DNA of 64,000 nucleotides. Source: Undaria pinnatifida. Taxonomy: Eukaryota > Sar > Phaeophyceae > Laminariales > Alariaceae. The notes below the pieces were generated by a model that searched no databases, was not told the DNA's origin, and saw only the letters and a list, made by a program, of their open reading frames with translations. The translations under genes and the position numbers were made by a program. The stretch spans positions 18,658,367 through 18,722,366 of the forward strand of contig JABAKD010000016.1 of the NCBI GenBank assembly GCA_012845835.1, written 5' to 3'. This document shows positions 11,335 to 23,321 of the stretch, piece after piece (position 1 is the first letter of the stretch; every line of letters begins with the position of its first letter).

Positions 11335-12624
11335 ATGGAGTTGTTCTGCTATCTTGAATGCTTCGGGACTCTATGCCAACTTTTGCTCCCGTTTTTTTTC
11401 CCGTTTCGGGTAGTGGTGAAAACCTTCCGTATCAACTCGTTGCAATGCCGGGAGTTTGGGCCCATCCTGACAATAGGACACGGTATTTATGCTCTCAACA
11501 CGTCCAGCAGGGATGCATACAGCAGGGACACACCTGGCAGGGGTACATTCGGCAGGGACATATTCGGCCGGGACACATCCTGGAGGAACACATGCAGTAG
11601 GACAAGCTCCAGCGATTCGGATCGTACCCAGCGCAACAAGGATAGAGACGCACCTGCACAGGTTGGAGAAACACTGGGGAGGAACGGCGCCGCCGCCGTC
11701 GCCGCCGCCCCTTCTGCCGCCGCTGGTATCAAATCTACACGCGGAGAAGGTTCGAACGGGCTGCGCCGAACCACAGCGGCAGGTGTGGGCGAAGGCGCCA
11801 GCAAGAAAGCCTGTATCGCCGCCGGCCCGGAGCGTGGCACGACCAAGAGCCGTGTCGACAAATTGGGTCAGAAAACGGTCGTTGCCAGCGGAGGGAAAGC
11901 GACGGGCGCGAAAAAGGTCAAGGCTAAAGGTAGCAAGATAACCGACACCGGCAGTTCTAAGGTGGGCTCGTCGAAGACACCCGCAACAAAAATGACGAAA
12001 GGAAAGCTCCCATCGGCCAAGCAGAGCAGCGCGTCTCCGAATATGGACAGTGTGAAAGGAGGCGCAAGCGCAAGAACCACCGGCCTTCCCCGCACGAGTG
12101 CTGTGGGAGAGAGAGCGGGTCCGAAGCCCAGCTCAGATCCGAAGCCTCGCACCCAGTTCCATGCCGTTGACGGCAGTTCTGAGGTGGGCTCGTCGAACAC
12201 ACCTGCAAAGATGTTGAAGGATGGAAAACTCGCGGCCGCCCAGCGCAGCGCGTCTCTGAATGTTGACAGCGTGAAAGGAGGCGCAAGTGCAAAAACCTCT
12301 AGCCTTCCGAGCACGAGTGCTGCAGGACAGAGAGCAGGTCCGAAGCCCAGCGCGGGCCCGAAGCCCAGCGGAAATCCAAAGCTTCACACCCAGTGCAATG
12401 CCGTTGACGGTTCTCGGGCTAGGGACTCAAGGCCGAAGAAAGCTGGGAAGAGGTGCGCACTAATTTTGAAACGTCTGGTGGGGGTTACAGTCGATTTGAA
12501 AGCGGCGGTTCCAGTGTTTTCGCGTTTTGGGCTCTCACCTCCGGAGATATACATGTGTTTGTGTTTACGAGGTGTAAACGCGCACCATTCGAGCGGATCC
12601 CTTTGTTCCGTACGATCAAAATGA
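11335..12624 (+). CDS. Hypothetical Ser/Lys/Ala-rich protein with an internal 73-codon duplication
   Basis: A 429-codon open frame. The convincing part is about 11590-12460, where the product is rich in Ser, Lys, Ala, Gly and Pro, very basic, and probably disordered. A 73-codon block is duplicated in frame: GTGAAAGGAGGCGCAAG at 12052 recurs 219 bases later at 12271. Both copies carry AGPKPS and DSVKGGASA motifs. Upstream, about 11495-11590 encodes short SRDTPGRGTF-like repeats. The first 50 codons are hydrophobic and poorly coding in character, so the true start is uncertain and may follow an intron. After AAGAG at about 12451 a GT offers a donor, so the last 55 codons may be intronic. No family is recognised; a linker-histone-like or chromatin-associated tail protein is only a thought from composition. 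Confidence 0.35.
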   Translation: MELFCYLECFGTLCQLLLPFFFPFRVVVKTFRINSLQCREFGPILTIGHGIYALNTSSRDAYSRDTPGRGTFGRDIFGRDTSWRNTCSRTSSSDSDRTQRNKDRDAPAQVGETLGRNGAAAVAAAPSAAAGIKSTRGEGSNGLRRTTAAGVGEGASKKACIAAGPERGTTKSRVDKLGQKTVVASGGKATGAKKVKAKGSKITDTGSSKVGSSKTPATKMTKGKLPSAKQSSASPNMDSVKGGASARTTGLPRTSAVGERAGPKPSSDPKPRTQFHAVDGSSEVGSSNTPAKMLKDGKLAAAQRSASLNVDSVKGGASAKTSSLPSTSAAGQRAGPKPSAGPKPSGNPKLHTQCNAVDGSRARDSRPKKAGKRCALILKRLVGVTVDLKAAVPVFSRFGLSPPEIYMCLCLRGVNAHHSSGSLCSVRSK

Positions 12625-12744
12625 GGCGGTGAATGGCGATCAAACTGTTTGTGGTGTCCATCTCAACCTTGACCGAACAGGATGGAATGTTTTAAATGAG
12701 CAGATAGATGCTGCGCGAGCTGCTGATGTCGCGCTCCTCAACCT

Positions 12745-13085
12745 CGCCCATATGTATAGTAGGCGGCCAGCCAAGCGAGCATCGCCCTGTCACTTTGTAT
12801 CGGCATGCCGTAAGTGTGGGTTGAATTCACCCCCACCCACCGCAGAATTCGCGCTTACCTATGCCACGCGATATCCCCCGCCTTCTACGCCCCTCACGTG
12901 CGTTATGGTGACCCCGTCCTCATGTAGAGTGCGGCTAGCCATACGGGCATCGCCCTGTCACCTTTTATCGGCGTGGCATGCGTGTGGATTAAACTCATCT
13001 CCACCCACCGCCGAATGGGCGTATACTCATGCCGCGCGATATCCTCCGCCGTCTACGCCCTTGACGCGCGTTATGGTGGGTGTGC
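12745..13085 (+). repeat. 168-bp unit, two tandem copies
   Basis: ATCGCCCTGT at 12781 recurs at 12949, and the sequence around it stays similar through CACCCACCGC and CGCGATATCC to CGCGTTATGGTG. 168 is a multiple of three, so the duplication stays in frame in an open frame at 12629-13150. I see nothing else to mark that frame as a gene. Confidence 0.8.
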
Positions 13086-13150
13086 GAAACTTTGGAAGGT
13101 CCTGCTCTTTTCCCGTCCCAATTGCTTTTCTAGCGTGCCAGCAGGTGTAG

Positions 13151-15204
13151 TTTATGACATGGGTAGTATCATACCGAACGGCCCTTCTAGCTCGATGTTG
13201 CTCGAGCTAAGAGTTTTTTTTTCTTGTGTCAAGAGCATCCGTTGTTCCAGGTTCAGAAGCGTCACGCGTGCATGTCTTGCTGACAGCATTTTGACTGCTT
13301 GCTGCCGTACATCAGTACCATATGTGTTAGGCTTGCGATCAGCCGCCGAGATCGTTTTGATCCTCTCGGCGTGTCTTAAGACACGCGCACTCAGCCCCAA
13401 CACGATGTTTGCACGCCCAATTTCACGGCCATGAACGAACTTTCCCCGAAACTTTGCTCGTTAGGAAATGCGACGAAGGCAGCTGAGCATCCACCCGTTG
13501 GTCTCGGGATGCCGAGACTGGAATCACAACGAGGTGGGAGAGTGCCCCCGGCTTGAAGTTTCCAGGGTATATTGGCCTTCATCTGTGATAATGTGGACAC
13601 CGACGGCCACTCCAGAGGCATATCGCGTTCAGCAAGAGCAATTTTATTACTTCAGAGAGCAACTCGAGGCTCACGGTTAGTGCTTTATTCATCGTCGCGA
13701 AGAGGGTCAAGGTCTGATCAGCACCTCGGCGCGGACAGGAAAACCGTTTGTGTTGGATGGGAACGAGATAGTTTGATGCTATTTTACCACTATCCTCTCG
13801 GCGCATGGGATTTGGCGAATTGGGCATATTTTTGTGTGTGTGTTGTACTGAAAGTAATGGTATAATTTGATCGGTCGTCTGGCACGGAGGTTTGGAGGGC
13901 CAGGCCGCGTTGCACCCTAGGGTGCGAACAGGAGTATTTGGGCGTGTGCCCGGCTGACTAATGTCTACGGTTTATTTATGTGTGACGAAGACGCAAACTT
14001 CGTTTCTTCGTTGGAGAAATCAACGGTTTTGAGCCTGCCGTGTACGGGTTGTGTGTGCCAATGATGATAGCATTGTTTTCATGCGTGAAGTATTTGCTCA
14101 CGAGCACGCACAACACCGGCCCAGTGCCGCGGACATGTCGGCCTGAATGAGCGCAAGGCAGTGCCATGGGCATTGGCACCACCCGAACAGCGCTCCTTGG
14201 CTTTGTTGTCTCGCGATACCTGATGCATGGCACCTCGTACATGCCAGATACATGACACATTGGGTTGGTGCTGGTGCTGCTGCTGCCAAGACCTGGTACA
14301 TCTGTCCGTGGTCCATACCACTCTGGGCGGAACTATACGGATCGTTTTGTATTCATGCTCGCGTGTTGGCGGTCCTCATGTTTATGCCCAGATGATACTT
14401 TCGTGCTGGTACATGACAGCGTCAGGAACAGCCGCCTACGCCGCCACCGCCGCCGATGATGCTGGTGCTGTGCTGGTGTGGCTGCGGCTGCTGTGTTGCT
14501 CATGTCGCGTGTACCCAAAACCTAGGCGTATACGCCGCTCTTTTTACTTGGGCGTTGACCAGGAAAAGCGATACGGGTGTTTGTTTTATTCCATTTGACG
14601 GTACAGAGGCCTGTCCTGCGGCCATGGATAGGTCATGGCGATTAGAGAACAGCTACCATCCACCAACACACACAAGCTGACGATAGTTACTAATATCCTG
14701 CTGCGCAAGTTCCTATTATTAGTATCTACAGTTATACTGTCTTAGTTTTGGGTCTGCCTTGTGTGTGTTTTTTTGTGCCGTGGGCGAGAGTATGGGTTTT
14801 TTCTTGAGAAGGTTTAATAGTTTTGGGTTGCTTTCGACCGGTTTTGCGGGTTGCTGGAGCCCTGTCGTAATATTTAGTTAGTTTCTTTGCTTCTGTCTGG
14901 AGCATCGGACGGTTTCGTTGCTCCTTTGCTACATTGCTCTCTTGTGCAATTCGTAGCGTTGCGTTCTCTGTGGCTGGTTGCCCACGTCCCACCTATTAAC
15001 AGATGTCGGAGTCGCCCTAATGTGCGCGCAGGAGCACTTGAGCGTGTACCCGGCTGACTGCTGTGCACCCTGATGCGGCCCTGATATGGTATATGGCGGG
15101 ACGATAAATATCGTTTCCTCACCGGGAGGATGTAATAGTTCTGCGTTGCTCTCCACTGATTTTGCTCCTTGCGGGAGCCCTCTAATATTCGGTTTGTTTA
15201 GTTG
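13151..15204. other. Anonymous region with faint repeats
   Basis: No supported gene. Two related segments of about 100 bp lie at about 14800-14900 and 15115-15220 (AATAGTTTTGGGTTGC and AATAGTTCTGCGTTGC with similar flanks). GTGTGCCCGGCTGACT at about 13947 resembles GTGTACCCGGCTGACT at about 15043. Confidence 0.4.
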
Positions 15205-16420
15205 GAACCGCCTTGGACGCCAGAAAATTATTCCGTGGCTGGCACTCGTAGCCCATGCCACGCCTATAATGGTTTTGAAGCGATGGATATCCGGTTTTCT
15301 CGTACTACTGTAGTGTGTTTGTTTCTCCGAAGTTATCGTACTATAATATCGAACAACAGATGGCGCGCTGCATTCGTCTCCTGTGGCTTGTATCCGCAGT
15401 CCAGGTCCCGACTATTACCAGCGTGTGTTCGTTGTGCAGGTTTAGAATAAATTAGATGTCGGATCTTCTCGTATTGTAGTTTTTTTTTTTGTCGTAGTTA
15501 TCATACATGCTATTGAGCAACGAATTGCGCATTAAATTCTCTGGCTGGTACTTGTGGCCCATGCCCCGCCTGCTATCAGAGTGTGTTGGTGGTGCAGGTT
15601 TAGAAGACATTTTGTGTGGTTTTTTCGTAGTACGTACTGCTAGTGTATAGTCTAGTGTTTTTTGTTTTATCGAAGTTATCATACTATCGAGCAACGGATG
15701 GCGCACTGCATTCTCTGTGGCTGATACTCGTGGCCCATGCCCCGCCTGTCATCAGGGTGTGTTTGTTGTGTAGGTTTAGGAGAAGTTGGATGTCTGTTTT
15801 TCTCGCACTACGTGCCGTTGGTGTATAGTGTTTTTTTGTTTTATCGAAGTTATGCTATCGAGCAACGGACGGCGCAATGCACGGCGACTGCATTCTCTGT
15901 GGCTGGTACTCGTAGCCCATGTCCCGCCTACTGTATCAGAGTGTGTTTGCTGTGCAGGCTCAAAATAAATTGGAGGTATGGTTTCTCTCGTCCTTAATAT
16001 ATGTAGCGTTTTTTGTTCATCAAGTTATGTCCCATACAATCACAATGAACAACGGATAGCGCACTGCATTATCTCTGGCGGGTACTCGTAGCCCATGTCT
16101 CGCCAATTGTCAGAGTGTGTTCGTTGTGCAGGTTCAGAAGAAATCGGATGTCTGTGTTTTGGTACTAGCGTGTAGTTGTTTAGTTTTTTATCGAAGTTAT
16201 CATACTATCGAGCAACGGATGGCGCACCGCGTTCTCTGTGGCGGATACTCTTAGCCCATGTCCCGCCTAATATCATTGTGTACTGTGCAGATATGGAAGA
16301 AATGAACCTCTAATTTTCTCGTACTACTGCTTGCACGAGTAGGCGTTTTTTGCTTTCATTCAAGCTGTCACTATTGAAGAACGGATGGCGCTCGGGACGA
16401 AGTCTTTGAGCTACGAGTAT
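15205..16420 (+). repeat. Degenerate satellite-like array, unit about 150-180 bp
   Basis: GGCTGGTACTCGTAGCCCAT or a close variant occurs near 15237, 15541, 15718, 15900, 16077 and 16241, with a weaker copy near 15385. Between copies the order is constant: TCAGAGTGTGTTTGTTGTGCAGG, then TTTCTCGTACTAC, then TTTTATCGAAGTTAT, then ATCGAGCAACGGATGGCGCA. This is about seven units in head-to-tail order. No coding capacity. Confidence 0.8.
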
Positions 16421-16529
16421 TCACATGGCCTGAAGAGTTGCCTCTGGTGTTTGGTGTCTGTCATACCACACCAGGCACGTGTTTACAGCCTTGTGTTTTA
16501 GGTTTCCATTTTTTTGCGTGCCCATTATG

Positions 16530-17295
16530 TGTACACGGAGTATTAGATTTAGCCGCCAGTCACTGCTGTTGTACTGCCGAATTGTAAAGTTGTACCAAGT
16601 ACAGCCTACCTACATCGGCCGCGTACACGATATGCTGGGGGTGGCACTTTTTGGCCATTTTTTTCTGAATGGGGGTGCTCGCCACCTGCACAGTTTTTGG
16701 TCGTGTGTTTTACTTGAGTTTTCGTTGTTTTTTTGCGTTTCCACCGTACATTAGATTTAACCGTCAGTGGTTACTGTTGCACTGCCGGACTGTCAAATCG
16801 TGCATCCTTGCTACAACAGGCGCGTGCTACGATGGAGGTAGGAGTTTTTGGGCAACCTTTTTTTATGCTGGAGGGGCTATCCTCCTTTCCCTGTTTTTAG
16901 TTGTGTGTCTTAATGTCCCCCCCCCCGTTTTTTCGGCCTGTAGGCACTGCCGTTGTACTGCCGGTGCACAGTTTTTGGTTCTTCGGTCTTACTTGAGTTT
17001 TTGCTGTTTTTTTTCATGTCCACGGTGTATTGCATTCAGCTGTCAGTCACTGCTGTTGCACTGCCGGACGGTAAAATTGTACTGGTACTACCTAACTACA
17101 GTACATCGCACGCGTGCTATATAATAGGATAGGGGTAGTAGATTTTGGCGGAACATTTTCTGGCTGGACGGGCTCGTCTCTTTCACGGTTTTTGGTTCAT
17201 ACCCCTCACTCTAGTGTTTTTTTATTTGGCACGTCCACCGCGTTTTATTTAGCCGCCAGTCGCTGTTGTACTGCGGGATTGTAGAGATGTACAAC
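16530..17295 (+). repeat. Second degenerate tandem array, unit about 210 bp
   Basis: TAGATTTAGCCGCCAGTCAC and variants occur near 16543, 16751, 17030 and 17244, each followed by CTGTTGTACTGCCGG and a TACCTACAT-like segment. A partial copy lies near 16942. The unit is different from that of the adjoining 15.2-16.4-kb array. Confidence 0.7.
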
Positions 17296-17514
17296 TTATC
17301 TACCTACCTGGGACCTGTGCTTCGATAGGGGAGGCATTGTTTGGTCAGTTTCTGGCTGGAGGGGGCCCATTTTGGGGGAAAAATAACTATTGGGAATTGG
17401 TGTGAGGTATTTTTGCAATAGTAAAAGGGTTAGCTGAGGAACACCAACATCGTTGGATCCCCGTTTGTGATGTACCATACTGTTGATTACCAGGTATATG
17501 ACTGAGGCAGGTCA

Positions 17515-17660
17515 TGGGGTTGTTCATCGAGTTAAGCGTGCGTTTTTTCTCAAAACCACAAAACCAGTTCAAGGGAGAAAGGAATAGAGCTCCTCAAGTG
17601 AGCAGTCTCAGAAAAAATCGGTGCGCCCCTACCGTAGCTTGCGTCATAGGTGAAAGTGGA
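17515..17660 (+). repeat. Dispersed repeat family R2 (CTCCTCAAGTGAG core)
   Basis: The order GTTCATCGAGTTAAGC, TTTTTTCTC, GAGCTCCTCAAGTGAG, CTCAGAAAAAA, GGTGCGCCCCTACCGTAGC recurs in inverse orientation at about 21610-21760. Partial copies lie near 21870-21990, 61735-61850 and 63820-63900. The copies differ by many substitutions. Confidence 0.6.
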
Positions 17661-18451
17661 GATAGCGGCGCTTCCTGTGCTGATGTCGGTTGTAAGGGTT
17701 TGCAAGTATTGCTTGCTTGCGTGCAACCTACGATCGAATCGATGTGGCACCCGGGCTAGGTGATCATGCACGTGACCCGTTCACGGAAAAAAGGTACTAA
17801 TTACCCGGTATGTTTTGCGGAGTTTACCTAACAAGTTGGCCGCCCGGATCTTTGAGGCGATGGGCTGTTCGCGTTTGCGAGCAGAAAGGACTTCCTGGTC
17901 GGATAAAGGTACGGGTGTGGACCCAACCCACCCTCTTGCCCTAACCCCGACCCCAACCCGGATCCAAAATGGGCCAGAAATGGGCGAGAAACGCGGCTGC
18001 GCCGCTTTTGGAAGTTTATTTATTATTCCGAGAAAAAATCGGTGCGCCCCTACCGTAGCTTGCGTCATAGGTGAAAGTGGAGATAGCGGCGCTTCCTGTG
18101 CTGATGTCGGTTGTAAGGGTTTGCAAGTATTGCTTGCTTGCGTGCAACCTACGATCGAATCGCTGTGGCACCCGGGCTAGGTGATCATGCACGTGACCCG
18201 TTCACGGAAAAAAGGTACTAATTACCCGGTATGTTTTGAGGAGTTTACCTAACAAGTTGGCCGCCCGGATCTTTGGGGCGGTGGGCTGTTCGCGTTTGCG
18301 AGCAGAAAGGACTTCCTGGTCGGATAAAGGTACGGGTGTGGACCCAACCCACCCTCTAGCCCTAACCCCGACCCCAACCCGGATCCAAAACGGGCCAGAA
18401 ATGGGCGAGAAACGCGGCTGCGCCGCTTTTGGAAGTTTATTTATTATTCCG
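17610..18451 (+). repeat. 421-bp tandem duplication, about 98-99% identical
   Basis: Copies are 17610-18030 and 18031-18451. I noticed about five single-base differences, for example ATCGAATCGATG against ATCGAATCGCTG. Each copy starts with AGAAAAAATCGGTGCGCCCC and ends GTTTATTTATTATTCCG. Open frames inside are repeat by-products. Confidence 0.95.
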
Positions 18452-21400
18452 ATCTGCGGACCACCACATCGCCCTCGGCCAATGAAAGAGCGTAAAACCT
18501 ACCCTCCAAGATCCGGGCGGCACACCACATTGTTGGGTCTTTTTGAGATAATTGTGAGCGCTGCTGTGAACCGAAAATGACTCTGTGTGCGATGTTTTTC
18601 AGCAGAACCGTAATACCCACCTTGAGCTCCATGTCCATCCGCCTATGAAACCCGGGAATGTACCCAGCAGGATGTCCCTTGACGGCCACGAACCTCTCGA
18701 ATGGCGGTGTACCCTGTTCCGGCATCCGACAAATTTCCTTGGAGTATTTCACCAACCCGCAGATTTGCAAGAGCGAACTTACAACGCACATCAGGTTCAT
18801 ACTTCTTGCTGAAGAAATTGGCATGATAACCTCGTACAACCGTTCGACCTACGTGAGCAGCACACTGGGGAGCAGCACGGCAACGTGTATCGTTGGTGCT
18901 GCAAATCAGTTTCACTAACGCGCCGATTTGCGAGAAGAGTGCTTAACGGCGCCTGATCCTTGCTCTCATGGCCGAACAAGCGTTCGCCCAAAAAATACAC
19001 TCCCGCATGACGCAGCATAGGCAGAAGGATCCGAGCATTGTTGGGCCCAGCGCTGAGCTAAGTCTCTCCCCGGAAGCGTTGGCAGCTTCAACGCGAGACC
19101 GTGTTTTCGTTCCTGTTCCTTCACACGGCACGGCGACGGTACGTTGCGTTCAAGTACAAATAAATGTTGGGATGGGCCATTGTCGATCCGTTCCCAAGCG
19201 TCGCTCGGCCAATCGGAAAGAGTGCGCCCGTGCGCGACCATATCGATTTTTACTTTTGCATCTCACTTCGTTCATGTTGCTGAAATTGTCAACCTTCTCC
19301 TGCGGCCGCCCAACCTCAATAATTGAGCAGTACAGTGGGGAACATTAATTAGCGGTGCGTTACAGTTGCAACTAAACTTGCGGTGGGTGAGATTTATCTC
19401 GAGAGATGTGATGACGCACCTGTCTCACACAATGGCTTGGCTCACCCATCAAACGTGGAAATTTCAACAGCCTTGCAATCCTTCGCAATACACCGCTAAT
19501 GTTTTTCCTTGCCCCGAGCATGCCAGCAATCATTTCCTAGTTGTGCTACCGCGGTTAAGCGGGTGGTATTGGCGCGGTGGCGGCTGTGAACATACCAAGG
19601 CCGCCACCATTCGTATGCAATGTTATTAATAGCAACTGCCACGGCTACTAAACTGTATACTAGGAGTCGCAACACGCTCCCAGCACGATGCTGCTTGTGC
19701 CGCAGATATCGATTATCCTACGAGGCCGTGAGGGAGACCGCCTCTCAGTATTTTTGTCATTTTTACCCCGTGTTCAGAAGCGTTAAATGTGGATATTGCA
19801 AACTTACAAATAAAAATAAAACGAACGAAACGCACCTAAACGATGCATGAAGTCATCTACTTCACCTGTAAATATCTCATACTTCTTGTTGCTGAAATTG
19901 GTAACCTCCTCTTACCAGCATCCGATATACCCCCGCAAGATCCCCGTATCCATCCACCCATGTCACCAAGATGTCCCCTCACGACCGCAGATGATCTACG
20001 CACGATCATTCCGAACGAGAATATGGTGTGCCTCATGCGTTCCAGCCCTGGGATCCTGCGGTTCCGGTTGATTCGTACGCCAAGTCCGCCTCCTCACCCC
20101 ACACCCGGTGATGTACGAGAATTGTCGAAGGAACATGATGCACAGTCGTCCTGCTCCTTCCACCCGGTATCCACGATCTGCGCACGCAAGTGGTTACGTC
20201 GAGCGTTGGCTCGGCCACAATTCTGGTGATTTTCTGTCGGCGCTGCCTTGGCGCGAGCGTGGGATACAGCTGTCCTTGGCGACGTAATTATGTGAATGCA
20301 GCTGTTGCCACGAATGCCAATGTTCCACTTATCGCAGCTTGTGGCCTACAGTCTGACCTTACGCCTGGAATGCTTGTGGTCATTTTTCGCTTCGGCCTTA
20401 GTTGTACTACTGCTTGCAGCTCCACACGAAACTTACTGCTGCGACGTCTGACTCGAAGTTGTCTCACGGTATGATATCTTATCGATTCTGTCACACGAGT
20501 CTATAGTTGCGCGTACCATATCCTCCCGTTCTTTACACAATCGTCCCTCTAGGTTCCACCGGTCCACCTGCAAATCTTCCGATGTTGCCTCGAAGGTAAT
20601 ATCCTACCCATTGGCCACGACAGATTATCTCGCCGTCGAGACCGCCCCTCTCGAGATACCATCCACGACAGAATATATCGCCGTCGACACCGCTCAACTC
20701 AAGATACCGTCCTCCCCCACCGGGTGTTTCGGCACTCGGCGGCAGATCCAACGGGCGGCTACCCCTGCCGTCAACAGTGTCGCTTGCCCGACGACCGCAC
20801 CCCCCCCGAGAGCACTCGCTGCAGCTGGCGCTGCTCCTTACATCCTTTAGAATGGCACACACGATATTGGGGAAAAGCAACTTGGAATCAGTTTGGGATT
20901 ATGTTCGCAGTGATATAGGGAAACCCGCGGATATGATCGCCTCTACCACCCTTTATCCACTTGCCCATTGACGTACAGTTTGGTGCCGTGGCTGTGCTCG
21001 AGCCCGTCGGCGGTCGCACGGTCTTCGACGGCGGTGGTCCCGGGATGGGCAGTTTTGGGAGGTTTTCGTGTAGCTTCACGCGGCCGTTCTAAGTGCTGTC
21101 GATGACGCCAAGAACAACGTGCCGTCGAAGACGAGGAGAAAGTGGAATCGCGTCGGCGCGACGAGCCGCGTTTTTTGCCCATCACAGCGGTGGTGACTAC
21201 GCGCGGATTGCACCATGAACCAAATGCTACGCAGGCGGCGCCAATGAGCTTTAACAGTGTGGATAATCTGTCACAAGCGTATTTTCTGACAACAAGTGTT
21301 GAAAGAACGCTGTGCCCCTTGGAGCGTTACCCGGCAACGGCCAAGGAAAACGGCATTGCCCTCCGAAACCTGACCATTGGCCGCGACAGTCAACACTAGT

Positions 21401-22367
21401 TGTGAGGAGCCCGTTCTCGTGACAGTGACCACCCTTCAGTCCCCCTCACCTAAACCAAGTTTTCTTATGCAGCACACCCACGCACTCCTCTCGGTCTTCG
21501 AGCGCCCGAGGACGGGTACCACTATACAGAAGGTCTCTCTCCGCCGCCACCACCGCCGACGCGACCTTTTAGGTGTTCACGTTTAGCTAGGCCTGGGCGG
21601 TCTGCCTCGTTTTCAGCGTAACTTCTAGGACGCATGCCGTGGTCAGGGTGCAACCTTTTTTTTCTGAGGCTCCTCACTTGAAGAGCTCCACACCCCACCT
21701 ATAAACTGACTTTCAGAAAAAATGTGTGCTTAACCCGATGAACAATCCCATTGCCTACAGTAGGTATATTACAGATATTAGATAGTGGCCGACAGTACGT
21801 AGGTACCAGGTATGTTTTGTATACCGGTAACGGATAAGGTTAAGGTTGTAAAACACTACTGGAATCCGAACGATTTTGGGTAACCCCTCGGTTGAGGAGC
21901 TCCGCATCAGCCAAGAATACTTTGGCAAAAACGTGGTGTCTCTATCGTAGCATGTTTCATGGGTTGTCCTAGAGGAGTGCGCCACGACCGTCTCTGCGGG
22001 CAACTCCTGGTTTTTCGGGTGCACGGTAACACCGTTGTTTTCGCAACCGAGTCAAATTAACACGACATATGCGTGGAGCTGTAATGAGCTTATAAGATTT
22101 ATTTTTACCCATTCACCAGGAGATTAAACGAAACCAACAAAAGCAAAGACTGCCTACGCAAATCAGGCGTGGTTCGCCCCTGAAATGCGCAGCGTCGTGC
22201 GCGGTTTGGCAGTTAAATGTTCCTCGAGTACACCCTGTAGCGCCTCTCTTGCGGGGGCTGCCGGTCAAAGCGGTGTTGGCTTCGACCCACGTTCACGATT
22301 TAGGCTCTTTGAGCCCTGGCTTGTTTTCGTAACGAGACGTGTTATGTATGGCCTGCCCCGAGCGCAT
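18452..22367. other. Decayed region with weak internal duplications
   Basis: No supported gene. Short related segments containing TTGCTGAAATTG recur near 18807, 19270 and 19885, and a segment starting CATCCRCCYATG recurs near 18638 and 19952. This suggests overlapping decayed copies of one element. Two tandem 48-bp units lie at 20617-20712. A 131-codon minus-strand frame at 18444-18839 looks protein-like, but I cannot assign it. A member of repeat family R2 lies inverted at 21610-21760. Confidence 0.4.
20617..20712 (+). repeat. 48-bp unit, two copies
   Basis: ACGACAGATTATCTCGCCGT at 20617 and ACGACAGAATATATCGCCGT at 20665. The units are head to tail and a multiple of three in length. Confidence 0.85.
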
Positions 22368-22375
22368 GTTACAAC

Positions 22376-23321
22376 TAGGGGTGTTACCCGACGAGTACCC
22401 GTCTCAACCGGGTACCCGCTAATTTCGGGGGGGAAAATACCCGGGTACTCGCGAGTATTTACGGCTACTTTGGGCGGGTACCCGAGTACCCGTATAACAT
22501 CCGGGTACCCGGCTAGCAGACGGGTGCCCGTCTAACAGCCGGGTACCCGGATACCCAGGGCATTATTTCTCGTCAAGTTCGGTCCTTAAAGTTCGCTACG
22601 AATTAGCTACTACGAATATAAACTCTTTATTAAGGTAGTTGTTGTAACGCAAAGGGTGCAGGATTCGGTATAACAACCCTGCCACAAGCAATGATTTCCG
22701 TACACCGGTAAAACAGACTACGCGATGCAAAAGCATCGTAGATATGTATGTGTTTATGGGTTCAAAGCACAGGCGGGTGAGGCGAGAGGCGAGAGAGAGG
22801 CATGAGACAGAATTTTCCTTTTGGAAACGGCTTCCTGGAGAATATCGTACGGAATAGTACCCAGGGGACGTGATGTAGGAGATGATAAGTTGCCATGCCC
22901 GGGATTTCGAACGTCATATAACGAGTGCCCGGGTACCAGCGTACCCGAGTACCCGTTTAAATCGGGTACCAGGGTCCGGGTATCCGTTTAAACCGGGTAC
23001 CGGGGTACCTGGGGCCCTAATACTCGGCGAGTATGAATTGCTACTCGTAAGGTCACAGCGAGAAGTGAGGCTTAAGACAGACTTTTCAGTTTAAAAAGGG
23101 TTTCCTGGAGAATGTTGTACGAAATAGTACACAGAGGACGTGATTTAGGGGGTAATAAATTGCCATGCCCCGGGATTTCGAACGTAATATAACGAGTACC
23201 CATGTACCCGGAGCCCAAATACTCGGCGAGTTTGAAGTGCTACTCGTACCCGTGACGGGTATTAGCAAGCCGGGTAATACTAGCGAGTACCCAGGTAATT
23301 GGTAAAAGGGTAACACCTCTA
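22376..23321. mobile_element. hAT-like non-autonomous element, 946 bp, rich in GGGTACCC palindromes
   Basis: The left end is TAGGGGTGTTACCC (22376-22389). The right end, GGGTAACACCTCTA (23308-23321), is its inverse with one mismatch. The flanking 8-mers are GTTACAAC (22368-22375) and GATACAAC (23322-23329), matching at 7 of 8 positions. An 8-bp duplication with TAGGGGTGT-type ends is characteristic of hAT superfamily elements. The interior is dense in the self-complementary GGGTACCC/CGGGTACCCG. It holds two tandem copies of a roughly 269-bp segment (about 22768-23036 and 23037-23310), each with CCATGCCCGGGATTTCGAAC. No transposase frame is present, so movement would need a transposase elsewhere. 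Confidence 0.75.
22768..23310 (+). repeat. About 269-bp unit, two copies inside the hAT-like element
   Basis: CCATGCCCGGGATTTCGAAC at about 22894 and CCATGCCCCGGGATTTCGAA at about 23163. The flanks TTTCCTGGAGAAT and ACTCGGCGAGT are shared in the same order. Confidence 0.8.

Noticed and set aside
13152-13403. 83-codon minus frame with a charged helix-like sequence
   Set aside because: Too short and isolated, with no repeat or gene context to support it.
18444-18839. 131-codon minus frame with KYSKEICRMPEQGTPPFERF
   Set aside because: It looks somewhat protein-like and may be a transposon relic, but I cannot link it to any family and the neighbouring sequence is decayed.
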